Positions 54,265-63,897 of a stretch of DNA of 64,000 bases are shown here, piece by piece (position 1 is the first letter of the stretch; every line of letters starts with the position of its first letter). A program made the position numbers and the translations under genes. Origin of the DNA: Methanobacterium sp. UBA353. Its GTDB lineage: Archaea; Methanobacteriota; Methanobacteria; Methanobacteriales; Methanobacteriaceae. A model generated the notes under the pieces. It was not told the DNA's origin. It ran no database searches and worked only from the letters and a program-made list of their open reading frames with translations. The stretch is taken from NCBI GenBank assembly GCA_002496805.1, contig DALO01000002.1, positions 243,286 through 307,285 on the forward strand, read 5' to 3'.

Positions 54265-56646
54265 TCAAATTATAAAAACGTCTTCTTTTTCATGTGAAAT
54301 GAAACCTGTTTCAAGATCATATTTTCGATTCAAGTCTGCCATGCATACATATCCCAGCCAATCATTATACTGAAAAATGTTACCCAACTTTTTAGGATTA
54401 ACTGATATAACATAACTGTAAAATTCTGACTTAATATCTAAAAATGCACTTTTCCTCATGAATCTATCCTCAATTTTTGTTATCTCTTCATATTTTTCCC
54501 AAACATCCTTTGCATCTTCATCTACTTCAACAAAAACATCTATTTTTTCTAAATTTTCAATTAGTTTAAATTCTCTTTTTAAATCAGAAAATTTTAATTT
54601 TTCGAGATATGACAATAAATCTGCAGATTTATCCTGAGATCCTCGTTCTGAAACAAATTTATAATAATTCGGAACTGATTTTAGATTAAATTCTTGTTCT
54701 TCCACAAAATGATTTCCATTAATGACATCATTGGTGGCATCAATTAAAACAGAGTTGTATATGTAAGAATAAAAATGCCTTCCTTTATCATCAATTAGGT
54801 TTACAACTTCAACAGAACCTTTTTCTCTTTCATTACTTCTGTTACATCGACCTGCAGTCTGTACAATACTGTCCAATGGGGCCATATCGCGATAAATTAG
54901 ATCTACGCTTATATCAACACCAGCTTCCACTACTTGTGTTGTAATAATGATATTACGTTTTCCTTCATTCTTTTTAATTCTTTTAATCCTTTTTAATCTA
55001 TGTTTTGGAATTATAAGTGTAGAAATAGTAATTATTTGTAATTTTTCAGAGCAAGCAACACCATCGTCTTCAATATGAATATGATCATCAATTTTTTCTA
55101 TAATATAATCGTATAGTTCTTGAGAAGCATTAATAGTATTTAAAACCACCATGATATCTTTTTCAGGTTCGGAAACTATTTTAGTCCATATGAATTCTTT
55201 GAAATCATCAAAATCTTTTGTTTTGAGATTAAAAATATAATCTAAGCGATTAAATTTATCATAATATTTTTTTTTATTAACCAAAGGTTTAATTTCTACA
55301 TTTTCTTCAAAAATCAGAGGTTGAGTGGCGGTCATTAATATAATCCAACAGTTAAACTCTTTACAAAGATATTTTAGGAAATGATTCAGTAATTTCCAAT
55401 AATGGTGAGGAATAGATTGTACTTCATCTAAAATAATTATCGAGTTAACAATATTATGAAATTTTCTTGCAGCTCTATTTCTATTGGTTATGATACTGTA
55501 AAAGAATTGTATAAATGTTGTAATGATAATTTCAGAATACCAACCTTCAGTTAAAAGCTGGGACTGATTTGTGTTCATCTCATTTTCTGCAGAGGTTTTA
55601 TAACTTATATCAGATAAGTGATGATGTTTTAAGAATATGTTTGAAAATAATTCTGGACTTTTATGACATTGAGTCAGAATATTAGAAATAACATCAGCAT
55701 TCTGGTCAATTATACTAAGAAAAGGTAGTGAGTATATTATTCTAGGTAAAAAACCTAATTGATTTTTTATTTTTTTTCTCAATTTTATAGAAAAAGATAC
55801 AGCAGATAATGTTTTACCACTACCGGTTGGTAATGTTATTGATAAAATCTTATCTTTTTCTATATCCAAGTAATTCAAAGAATTAACTATTTCAATATAT
55901 GATTCTTCCCTAATTCTATCTATTTCTGTTTTTGGGATACCAAAAGCTATTTTTTTGTATCTATCTATAATGTCTTCAGATATGTCAACTCTAGTAGGTT
56001 GGGGTGTTTCTGATGCATCCATTTTATCTGCATCAAGCAGTATAGAATAAAAGAAAAGGATCAAAAAGTAATTATTTATTTTTTTTTGGCGTGATAAATT
56101 CCTTATATCTTTTTTAATAGCATCCACAATATTGTCAAATTCTTTGATAAAATAAAAAACATCGATCTCCCATTTAAGATAAAATTCAGCTAACTCATTT
56201 ATACTATTCTCTTTTATATCTTCTAACTGAGTCTTAACAATGTTTAAATCGTTTAGTTTCTCAAATTCCCCATCTATTCCCCGAAGATTTTTTATGTTTC
56301 CATGGTGTTTAAGGACAATCAGCCACGCTATAGGGGCTATTTGCTCAAAATTTTCTATTTTTTTATTTTCAATAAAATTTTTAATACAATAATAACTGAA
56401 AATTGAAGATAACAATCCATGATGGGCTTTTTCGGTTCTTTCATGGTTAACTAAATATTTCTGAAAATATGATGTCGTTTTTGCAAAATCATGAGATAAA
56501 CCAATTAAAAAAGCGAAATCTGAATACAATTCTTTATTGTTTATTTTTTTTTGAAGTACGGTTTTTTTACAGAAATCTGCAACATTTATTAAATGTGTCT
56601 CTAACAACTTATTAGGATGTGATTTTAGTTTAAAAAAAGATGACAT
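54265..56646 (-). CDS. cas3: CRISPR helicase-nuclease Cas3 (HD plus DExH)
   Basis: This 793-residue effector nuclease is recruited by Cascade to unwind and degrade the target. The N-terminal HD domain shows His18, the HD pair at 52-53 in GLSHDFAKT, HHG at later positions and KHHG near 113. The helicase part has Walker A TLPTGSGKT near 270, the DEVQ form of the DExD/H box near 404 (IILDEVQSIPHHYW), the motif III-like LMTATQP and motif VI TAGRCNRSNE. The start at 56646 overlaps the end of cas5 by 17 bases. No break in the frame was seen, so the system appears interference-competent. Confidence 0.96.
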   Translation of the reverse strand: MSSFFKLKSHPNKLLETHLINVADFCKKTVLQKKINNKELYSDFAFLIGLSHDFAKTTSYFQKYLVNHERTEKAHHGLLSSIFSYYCIKNFIENKKIENFEQIAPIAWLIVLKHHGNIKNLRGIDGEFEKLNDLNIVKTQLEDIKENSINELAEFYLKWEIDVFYFIKEFDNIVDAIKKDIRNLSRQKKINNYFLILFFYSILLDADKMDASETPQPTRVDISEDIIDRYKKIAFGIPKTEIDRIREESYIEIVNSLNYLDIEKDKILSITLPTGSGKTLSAVSFSIKLRKKIKNQLGFLPRIIYSLPFLSIIDQNADVISNILTQCHKSPELFSNIFLKHHHLSDISYKTSAENEMNTNQSQLLTEGWYSEIIITTFIQFFYSIITNRNRAARKFHNIVNSIIILDEVQSIPHHYWKLLNHFLKYLCKEFNCWIILMTATQPLIFEENVEIKPLVNKKKYYDKFNRLDYIFNLKTKDFDDFKEFIWTKIVSEPEKDIMVVLNTINASQELYDYIIEKIDDHIHIEDDGVACSEKLQIITISTLIIPKHRLKRIKRIKKNEGKRNIIITTQVVEAGVDISVDLIYRDMAPLDSIVQTAGRCNRSNEREKGSVEVVNLIDDKGRHFYSYIYNSVLIDATNDVINGNHFVEEQEFNLKSVPNYYKFVSERGSQDKSADLLSYLEKLKFSDLKREFKLIENLEKIDVFVEVDEDAKDVWEKYEEITKIEDRFMRKSAFLDIKSEFYSYVISVNPKKLGNIFQYNDWLGYVCMADLNRKYDLETGFISHEKEDVFII

Positions 56647-57343
56647 TTATGTCACCCACTGAATGACATTTTCCTTCAGTAATTGTAATGTTAAGTCCGT
56701 TTTCTTCATAAAAGAATTCTTGGAATCTTTCAACAACTCTTTCTGAATTTATGAATGCGGGTGATTTAACAGCACCATATTTTTTACCAGGTTCAATCTT
56801 AACTTTAGCTTTATTTGTTGGAATTATACTATTTACAATTAAATCTTCACCATTCGCATCATTTTCTTTTGGTTTTATGAAATTTTCATTCACAAGTTCT
56901 ATATTAGCTAAACATTCAGAAATTCCCAAATAAGGCGTATAGATCGATTTATGATTTGATAAAAAATTAAACAGATCATTCATAACTGATTCATCTTCAA
57001 GCCATAAATAAATCCTGTATTTTACATCTTTAAGAAACTCTGCGGGAAGTTGTGTTCTTTGACCTTTATTATCAGACAAAAAAAACCCTGTTTTGGTATC
57101 AATTAAATTTAAGTTCATCCTAACTTTTTTAATAGGATTTAATATTTGTAGAGCAAATGCACTGTTTGAAGGACCAAATAGGTCATAATAACTGTCTCTA
57201 TCATAACCCAGAATTCCTGATACTATGCCTGCCAAAGTAGTTCTACTAGGAAAGGGATAGGATAAGGTAGATGTAGTTGTGTACCCCTTCCTAAAATACC
57301 CATAATCTCCCCAAACATCAAAAATTACTACTTTATCGATCAT
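56630..57343 (-). CDS. cas5b: Cascade subunit Cas5 (type I-B, Cas5h/Cas5b)
   Basis: This 237-residue RAMP protein binds the 5' handle of crRNA in Cascade. The N-terminal RRM shows IFDVWGDYGYFRKGYTTTSTLSYPFPSRTTLAGIVSGILG, the Cas5 family signature with the S/T-rich segment and P-x-R-T-x-L-x-G. A second, less regular half follows. It starts 14 bp after cas7 and its 3' end overlaps cas3. The subtype assignment rests on its Csh2 and Csh1-type neighbours. Confidence 0.95.
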   Translation of the reverse strand: MIDKVVIFDVWGDYGYFRKGYTTTSTLSYPFPSRTTLAGIVSGILGYDRDSYYDLFGPSNSAFALQILNPIKKVRMNLNLIDTKTGFFLSDNKGQRTQLPAEFLKDVKYRIYLWLEDESVMNDLFNFLSNHKSIYTPYLGISECLANIELVNENFIKPKENDANGEDLIVNSIIPTNKAKVKIEPGKKYGAVKSPAFINSERVVERFQEFFYEENGLNITITEGKCHSVGDINVIFF

Positions 57344-57357
57344 TGAATCCCCATCAA

Positions 57358-58341
57358 CTAAATATCTAATTCATTCGTAGGAAAATTTTTTCCTTTTAAA
57401 TAATCTATTAAATTTTCTTCAATTAGCTTATCACCATCTTTAAATCTTACTGAAGGATCTACTTTAACATTCAGAGATTCTATTTTACTCAAATTCATCT
57501 TCAAAATTATTATAAGATCTGAAATGTTTATGAAGACTTCTTCGATATTCCTTAATTTTTTTTCATCATTAAGGTCATGTTCGATCTTGATTTTTTTGTC
57601 AAGATCGCCAATAAAGTAGTTTTTATCATTATATGTAACTTTTAACAATAGACGTGGCATTTGTCCGAATTTAGAGCGTGTAATTAAATTTTTGGTACCG
57701 TTCCATATTCCGTCAATTAAAAGTGATTCGTCTTCATCGTTCATCAATGTTTTTTCAGCAGCATTTTCATTAATAACTCCATAAAACGATATTAACGAAT
57801 AAGGAAGTATGTATTCTTCTCTAAATGTTTTTTGTTGTTTGCCTTCGCCAGAAGCAAAGGCTCCAGTCCCTTTAATATGTTTTATTTCAACTTTATGCAA
57901 TGATCTTCCAAATCGGAATTGCACAGGCCCTGTTAATGTTATGGAACTTTTTTGGCTACTTGTCTTTTCAATAGGTATCGTCCCTCCAAAAAGCCTAACA
58001 TCTATACATTTATCCAAAATATTATTGTACATGTTTTCTTTCATTTCTGCTAACGAAAAATCTTTTTTATTGGCTTTATTTCCATTTTCATCCAATAAAT
58101 AATCTTCAGCCCTTAATTTGGCATTTTGAATTTTCCCAGGTTCGTATTCAATCTCTTTAACAAAGATGTTTTGATTCTTAAAATCATGTAAATAATCTCT
58201 GATGGTGCGTTTCAAGCGCACATCCGTAACAATATTTATTTCAGTTTCTTCGTCAATTCTGGGCTTATTTTCATCCAATGGATCACCATTGGGGTTTGCA
58301 TACGATATATCATATAAAAAAACCAATTCAGATCTATTCAT
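57358..58341 (-). CDS. cas7b: Cascade backbone Cas7 (Csh2 family)
   Basis: This 327-residue protein forms the crRNA-binding backbone of type I-B Cascade. The N-terminal signature is clear: DISYANPNGDP at 11-21 followed by NKPRIDEETEINIVTDVRLKRTIRDYL. Central segments VRLFGGTIP, SITLTGPVQFRFGRSLHKV and GTGAFASGEGKQQ fit the Csh2 family. Its ATG overlaps the end of cas8b by eight bases, so translation of the large and backbone subunits is coupled. Confidence 0.97.
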   Translation of the reverse strand: MNRSELVFLYDISYANPNGDPLDENKPRIDEETEINIVTDVRLKRTIRDYLHDFKNQNIFVKEIEYEPGKIQNAKLRAEDYLLDENGNKANKKDFSLAEMKENMYNNILDKCIDVRLFGGTIPIEKTSSQKSSITLTGPVQFRFGRSLHKVEIKHIKGTGAFASGEGKQQKTFREEYILPYSLISFYGVINENAAEKTLMNDEDESLLIDGIWNGTKNLITRSKFGQMPRLLLKVTYNDKNYFIGDLDKKIKIEHDLNDEKKLRNIEEVFINISDLIIILKMNLSKIESLNVKVDPSVRFKDGDKLIEENLIDYLKGKNFPTNELDI

Positions 58342-60181
58342 TTATATCACCATCCTTTTTAGATTTAAAAATTCCTTTAAGCGTATATCCCAATACAAAG
58401 TAAAAACTAGTTTCATCTCCAGAAAGGTTCCAATTTTCATTGGATCTCAATAAATTTATTGAGATTAATTCTTCTAAATCAGGATATGCTGCTTTATATT
58501 CTCGTAACTTATTTATTATCATAGGATAGAGCTTTTGAATCTTTTTCTGATCTAATGATAGTCCCCAAAGTTTAGACATGAATGGAGTAGCCCCTAAAGA
58601 TTTATATTGGATAGCAGTTAGTTTTTTTGTAAGTATACCCATTAAAAATGCAGCTTTTTTATCTGGAGAATTTATAAATTCACCATATACTTCAAAAAAA
58701 TCTTTTTCATTATCTTTTTCATCAAGTGACCCAATTTCCATTTTTTCAACCCCTTTCAACAAGTTCAATTCGTTTAAAAACATGTATACCATTAAAGATT
58801 CAGTTGTCAACAATTTGACTGAATAATCATTTTCCATGTTGGTTCTGTGAGCTTTTTGAATTTTTTTCATGAAATGTGATAATAGAAAATCTTTGTTGAT
58901 ATTTTTTCCACCCACAATGTAACTAATGATATCTAGAAAACTTTTATTAGTTTTCGAAGAGAAAAAATCTCTTAAAAATCCTGCATACCAGTTATTTTTA
59001 GTTATGTAACGTTTTGATTGTAATTGTACAAAATTACCTTCAGATTTACTCCCAAAATTTAGTTTGACATTGTTCTCATTAAATAAAATGTCATTTCCAA
59101 CAGAGATTTGGGCATTATGGATTTTTTTAATCCATGATGGGAGGACACTTTCTACGTAATTGAGTATGTCAAGAAATTTTCCCCCACCCTTAAATTCATA
59201 AAATAAAAATTTGAATTCAACCACATCGTCCATTTCTTTAATGGATTCGTAAAAGTCATCTTCTTCTGTTAGGATAGTATCTTCATATTTTTGGGGTTTG
59301 TCATCTGGTTCTTCAGAATAATATGTTATATTATTGTAAAATTCTTTATATTCATTTAAATCAGATTTGAAAAGGAAATTAGGGATCACATAATATTTTA
59401 ATGTAAATAAGTTAAAAGAAAGGTTTTTTTGTACAAATTTTTTTCCAGCTTCTAGATAAACCCCACATGCACTGCAGATAGGGACTTGTTTCCATTGGTC
59501 TTTTTGCACAAAGTTTGGAACATTACCTTTTTTATCAGCAGTGGAAAATGAAAATCCAAAGGCGTTGGGCACAAAACCATAAACATCTTTTTTTTCCCCA
59601 CATAAGTAACAGATTCCTTCACCACTTGATTCACCAATAGATTTTAAAAAATGGTATCGTTCATATGATTTATCCAAAAGAATTTCTTTAAATATTGAAT
59701 AGTCACTGAGGTATTTTTTTTCAAAACCTTCTTGGATTGAGATTGATATCAAAACATTGTTTCTATTTTTTTTATCAATGGAATCGAATTTTTTGTTTAA
59801 ATCAGTTACTATTTGCTCGTTATTTTCTTTTAATACTTGAAATATTTTTTCGAGAAAAGGGGATTCGTTGTGAGTCTTGAACCATTTTAAAACACGATTT
59901 TTGTAAGTAGATTCTGCTTTTTTTGTTATCAATGATGATGGAGTAAAATCTATCCCATTAGGCGGTCCGCCTTTATATAAAAATTTTTTAGTGTCATATT
60001 TGTCCAGTTCTTGTTCATGCACTGAATTGTAATAAAATTCTCCATTAATTCTCTTTAAATTGATTAATAGGATCCTTTTAGTTTTATTAGTTAATTTGGC
60101 AGTGTCTAAAAACACATCAATATCGCTTTGATCTTCATATTCTACAATGAATTTACCCAAATTATACATTGCTCCTAACAA
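58334..60181 (-). CDS. cas8b: Cascade large subunit Cas8b (Csh1 family)
   Basis: This 615-residue protein is the large subunit that recognises the PAM in type I-B Cascade. The N-terminus MLGAMYNLGKFIVEY is typical of the Csh1/TM1802-like group. A zinc-finger-like pair CYLC (191-194) and CSAC (236-239) is present, as in Cas8b1 proteins. The rest is helical and poorly conserved. I choose the TTG at 60181 with GGTGA upstream because that gives the family N-terminus; an ATG at 60169 with a closer AGGAG is the alternative. It starts five bases after the cas6 stop. Confidence 0.9.
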   Translation of the reverse strand: MLGAMYNLGKFIVEYEDQSDIDVFLDTAKLTNKTKRILLINLKRINGEFYYNSVHEQELDKYDTKKFLYKGGPPNGIDFTPSSLITKKAESTYKNRVLKWFKTHNESPFLEKIFQVLKENNEQIVTDLNKKFDSIDKKNRNNVLISISIQEGFEKKYLSDYSIFKEILLDKSYERYHFLKSIGESSGEGICYLCGEKKDVYGFVPNAFGFSFSTADKKGNVPNFVQKDQWKQVPICSACGVYLEAGKKFVQKNLSFNLFTLKYYVIPNFLFKSDLNEYKEFYNNITYYSEEPDDKPQKYEDTILTEEDDFYESIKEMDDVVEFKFLFYEFKGGGKFLDILNYVESVLPSWIKKIHNAQISVGNDILFNENNVKLNFGSKSEGNFVQLQSKRYITKNNWYAGFLRDFFSSKTNKSFLDIISYIVGGKNINKDFLLSHFMKKIQKAHRTNMENDYSVKLLTTESLMVYMFLNELNLLKGVEKMEIGSLDEKDNEKDFFEVYGEFINSPDKKAAFLMGILTKKLTAIQYKSLGATPFMSKLWGLSLDQKKIQKLYPMIINKLREYKAAYPDLEELISINLLRSNENWNLSGDETSFYFVLGYTLKGIFKSKKDGDINE

Positions 60182-60185
60182 AAGT

Positions 60186-60887
60186 TCACCCCACAGTATT
60201 AATCATCCCAAAACCTAATGAATTTTTCTCTCCCAGCCCACAATCCATAATAAAGTTGTAAAAAGCTCCATCGTCCATATTGAATTTCTCTAAATTTTTC
60301 CATAGTGATCCTATAACGAGGAACATCTTATTTGTCTTTTTTACCCTCACCGCTACTTCTCTATCGAACTGGAAACTGTCAAATAAGTTACCATCAAAAT
60401 CATAACTCAACCCATAATAAGCATTGTATTTCTTCAGGGCATTATTTTTCAGACGTTTTAAGAAAAAAGAAAAATCATTACTTTTTTTAAATGAATAATA
60501 ACGATTTTGGCGATTTTCTTCGTATAAAACAATGGGGGTGCTGGTTATAAAACGTCCCTTAAGTTGGGGCTTGAACACCTTTACCTGTTCATTCATCATG
60601 CGATGTTTTCCCAAATAAAAATAGTCTTTGTTTTTCAAAGAATTATCTAAAAGTCTTATGAATCCCTGTTTAGGGGAACTGATGATCAAAGTTTTAGTTT
60701 CACCTTTTTTGAAGTTAGAAACGGGGAATATGTTAGAAAAAGTAAAATATTTGAATCCTTTTGAATTATGGTAATTAGAATACCCTGTGTTTTGAAGTAA
60801 AGAATAAATAAATCCTTGAATCGTGTGTTTATTTATGGAATCATATTGAATGCCTTCTTCGGATGAAAATTTCAACATTAACCTCAA
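60186..60887 (-). CDS. cas6: crRNA-processing endoribonuclease Cas6
   Basis: This 233-residue double-RRM protein cuts the precursor transcript within each repeat to leave the 8-nt handle. It begins MRLMLKFSSEEGIQYD (TTG start) or MLKF (ATG 60878, with GAGGT upstream); the MRLxLKF form is closer to family N-termini. The C-terminal Gly-rich loop DCGLGEKNSLGFGMI is the Cas6 hallmark. Candidate catalytic His residues are in the N-terminal half (NKHTIQGF). It is the first gene of the cas operon, and a TATA-like AT run near 60993-61004 upstream fits a promoter. Confidence 0.92.
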   Translation of the reverse strand: MRLMLKFSSEEGIQYDSINKHTIQGFIYSLLQNTGYSNYHNSKGFKYFTFSNIFPVSNFKKGETKTLIISSPKQGFIRLLDNSLKNKDYFYLGKHRMMNEQVKVFKPQLKGRFITSTPIVLYEENRQNRYYSFKKSNDFSFFLKRLKNNALKKYNAYYGLSYDFDGNLFDSFQFDREVAVRVKKTNKMFLVIGSLWKNLEKFNMDDGAFYNFIMDCGLGEKNSLGFGMINTVG

Positions 60888-61364
60888 CTAATTTAACCCC
60901 CCAATTAGGCACAAAATCTTTTCATTCAATTTTATTATCCCAATCATTACCATTCCCTGAATATTATCATTTATCGTAATAATATTCTTTAAATTTATAT
61001 ATGTATATGTATTGTTCTCAACTATAAATATTACTATTTTAAATCAATCAAATAATTACTTCCACATACTACATACAAACAGCACAAATTTTTAAAAAAA
61101 AGATGGATGATCTACCAAAAAATTGGAACTAACGTGCTGTATCTCTTTTTTAGCAATCCATTAACTCTTCTAAACTATTGAAGTTAAATAAATTTAATAA
61201 TTATTTATGATATGAGGTTTTTATCGGTTTTTTTTATCTTTCTGTTGTTAAAGTGTTTAAACTTAATTTACAGTAAAACAAAATTAAAAAGAAAAAGTAT
61301 GCTGCAGGCCTCCTCACCATTAATTAGAATCTGGCTGTGTTGGGGGGACCTACTTTTATTTTTA
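60888..61364. other. Intergenic region upstream of the cas operon
   Basis: This AT-rich gap contains the presumed cas promoter (a minus-strand TATATAAA at about 60994-61001). Nearer the AAA+ gene is a G/C-richer patch, 61303-61352, with a GGCCTCCTCACC and GGGGGGACC region that could form a weak stem. No gene or clear RNA was identified. Confidence 0.4.
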
Positions 61365-62912
61365 TTACCAGTTTAATAGAGTTCTTCGGAGCTCTTTCTC
61401 GGATTCGGCTAACAAATCTATTTGTTCAACCTTAACATCTTTATTCTGCAAATATTCTGCTATTTCAGTCGGACTGGTACTTTCATCAACATCAAAAAGA
61501 ATAGAATTATCTTCCCGGGACAAAGCACTGGCACCATAATGGGATAAAACATCAAAAGCCTTCGTCATATCACCAGTCTTCACCCGGAAAGTACGAGTCT
61601 TATGGGCAATCTGGGCAATATCAATATTCATCCTCTGCAACACAATAAGAACATGCTTATCCAAAGAATTTTCCATAACCTCCAGATCAATAGTATCCTT
61701 TTTCAAATTAATACGCACAGCCTGACATATCTGTGCCAAATCCCTTGAATGGGCGAAACTAGGCTGCAAACCTTCACCACCATCCCTAGTGGAGATGTAC
61801 ACATTTACAAACCTTTCCATTGCTTCATCTTCATAACTTTCACCCAGTTTAACCAGATTCCTGCGGAAAACCTCTTCCACTTCTTCAATCTCCGGGTTTT
61901 TAAGGAAAATATGGAGCGGAGCACGCCGAAGGTGAGCTTCATCCATAATACTAATATCCAGGTTAGTGGAAAAAGCAGGGATAAAATGGGTTTGCAGAAT
62001 AACCGGAACACCACGCACATAAACCACGTCTTCTTTATTTTCCATGGGCACAATCAAACGATTTAAGATAAGTTCATGATCATCACGCTGCCTTCCCAAA
62101 TCATCAATAAGCAGAACACCACCATTAGCCTTAATTTGCGGAGAAGTTTCATAAACCCCCTTATTCGGATCATAATTCGTTTCCAACTGGTTCAAACTCA
62201 ATTCAGCCCCTGTTAAAACGAATGGTGCGAAAATTTTAACCCAACGAGGATCAGAAGGTTGTTCTTCACACATTTTATGGAAATCAGGGTCGTAAAGTTG
62301 TATAATTTTCCCACCAAATTCTATGTACTTAGGGATTACCAGGGGTGGTAGTAATCGGGGCATGTTACTGATGATAAAAGTTTTACCAGTTCCCGGTGGT
62401 CCGTAAACAAAAATACCCTTACTAATAATGGAAGATTCTATCAGAGCTTCCTTAGCATATTCAACACCAACCACTTCATCGAAAGTATCACGCACCACTT
62501 CAGGGGGTATTTCAAGGGGGTGCCGATGGTTCATCTGAAGCTTCATGATCTGAAAATACTCATCATAAGGAACCGGGGCAATACCAATATAGGGATTGTC
62601 CTCAGAAATACCCTTAGATTTTTCTCGCCCCTTCTTGGTTATGGTGTACTCAACACTTGAAAACAAGAACCCACCACTTACCGGGGCACAAAAACCACTT
62701 TTTTCCATCTTGCTTAAATGTTTCTCAAGAATATCCCAATGAATTCCAGTCAATTCATTAATAATGCTCGTTTTCACTGTCCCATAGCTGGCAATGACTT
62801 TTAATAATAAACCCTCAACAAAGCTTTCAGAAAGCTCCAGATCATCTAAATTTTTCGGCTGTTTCAGGGCTTTGAAAATCTTTTCCATCTTTGCATCATG
62901 ATAATAACTCAT
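61365..62912 (-). CDS. AAA+ ATPase with N-terminal winged-helix domain
   Basis: This 515-residue protein combines an N-terminal winged-helix region (about 15-110, including SIINELTGIHWDILEKHLSKMEKSGF and the wing EYTITKKGREK), a AAA+ module with Walker A YGPPGTGKTF near 173 and Walker B GGVLLIDDLGRQ near 263, and a C-terminal helical part ending in a degenerate alpha/beta unit. A Ser/His-rich sensor region is followed by AHLRRAPLHIFL, resembling the arginine finger area. It is a methanogen-specific-looking family that I cannot name. It could act on DNA or remodel protein. It is divergent in theme from the cas genes and separated by 477 bp, so I do not consider it part of CRISPR. Confidence 0.8.
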   Translation of the reverse strand: MSYYHDAKMEKIFKALKQPKNLDDLELSESFVEGLLLKVIASYGTVKTSIINELTGIHWDILEKHLSKMEKSGFCAPVSGGFLFSSVEYTITKKGREKSKGISEDNPYIGIAPVPYDEYFQIMKLQMNHRHPLEIPPEVVRDTFDEVVGVEYAKEALIESSIISKGIFVYGPPGTGKTFIISNMPRLLPPLVIPKYIEFGGKIIQLYDPDFHKMCEEQPSDPRWVKIFAPFVLTGAELSLNQLETNYDPNKGVYETSPQIKANGGVLLIDDLGRQRDDHELILNRLIVPMENKEDVVYVRGVPVILQTHFIPAFSTNLDISIMDEAHLRRAPLHIFLKNPEIEEVEEVFRRNLVKLGESYEDEAMERFVNVYISTRDGGEGLQPSFAHSRDLAQICQAVRINLKKDTIDLEVMENSLDKHVLIVLQRMNIDIAQIAHKTRTFRVKTGDMTKAFDVLSHYGASALSREDNSILFDVDESTSPTEIAEYLQNKDVKVEQIDLLAESEKELRRTLLNW

Positions 62913-62959
62913 ACAACCACCAAAATCTTTTGTTCACCATTTTTTTTGTTATAACCTAA

Positions 62960-63640
62960 TTAAAATAAGTTTTTCACTTGACTGATGTCGGATACCACTT
63001 TAACATCGAGATCTTCTGTTTGAATCTGTTCCTTTTCAGCTGCAGTAAGTTGAGAGTTAACCAGTATTGCCGACATTCCAGCGTTTGTCGCACCTAATAT
63101 GTCTTCACTGAATTTATTTCCCACCATAACCGATTTATTGGCCTGGCATCCCATACGGTCCAGTGCCATCCGGAATATTTCATGATCTGGTTTCTCAGAC
63201 CCCGCCTCCTGGGATGTGACCACATCATCAAAAAAATGGTAAAGCCCCAATCTGATAAGCTTTTCCCACTGTTTAATGGTCAACCCATTGGAAATCACTC
63301 CCAACTGGTAATCATTTTTTTTAAGATGCATAAGAGTAGTTACCGTGTCTGGGAAAAGCCTTAATAAAGCAAATTTCACGTTATGGTATGTGATCATTCC
63401 CAGGGCAATGAGTAATGGTTTTTCCTCCCCATAAACCCTTTTGGTCAATACATTGAAGTGTTTGTCATAGTTGGACCCTTTCTCTTTAACAATTTCCCTG
63501 AGAAGTAAATAAGATTCCTTATGGGATAATGGCAGACCAGCATCAATCATTGTTCTAAGAGCTGCCTTCCGTGCCAGTTCAGCAAAACCAGAAGTGTCAT
63601 ACAAGGTATCATCAATATCGAAAAAAACAGCTTTGATCAT
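62960..63640 (-). CDS. HAD-superfamily hydrolase, subfamily IA
   Basis: This 226-residue HAD phosphatase with a helical C1 cap has motif I DIDDTLYDT at 8-16 (nucleophile and acid Asp), motif II ISNG near 116 and Lys in GSEKPDHEIF near 149. Motif IV reads VGNKFSEDILGATNAGM, with Asn where many members have Asp after the Gly; the later Glu-Asp pair can still bind Mg2+. It resembles the archaeal TIGR02253-like group of general phosphatases. The substrate is unknown. It is 47 bp upstream of the AAA+ gene in the same direction, so the two may be one transcript. Confidence 0.9.
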   Translation of the reverse strand: MIKAVFFDIDDTLYDTSGFAELARKAALRTMIDAGLPLSHKESYLLLREIVKEKGSNYDKHFNVLTKRVYGEEKPLLIALGMITYHNVKFALLRLFPDTVTTLMHLKKNDYQLGVISNGLTIKQWEKLIRLGLYHFFDDVVTSQEAGSEKPDHEIFRMALDRMGCQANKSVMVGNKFSEDILGATNAGMSAILVNSQLTAAEKEQIQTEDLDVKVVSDISQVKNLF

Positions 63641-63897
63641 TTTATCAGCCTATATCCATTTTTTACATATTTCATGTTGTTCTCAGAGGAGTATCAGCCA
63701 TTTTTAAGAATCCATACTCAATTATATTATTATCCGTATTAAATCTATTAATAAATTTTTCATGTTTCTATTGTTAATACCATTTTTTGTGAAGTTTTTT
63801 AGGTAGGATCATCAGGTCAATGATCTTCAATCTATTTTAGGGTGTACAAATCTATTTGGATGAAAACTTCATATTTAGTTTTTCTATCTCCAACATT

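Noticed and set aside
61365..62912. AAA+ ATPase as the partner of the CobN-like proteins (CobS/ChlI type)
   Set aside because: It has a winged-helix domain and lacks recognisable CobS/ChlI features; it is also over 20 kb away and cytoplasmic.
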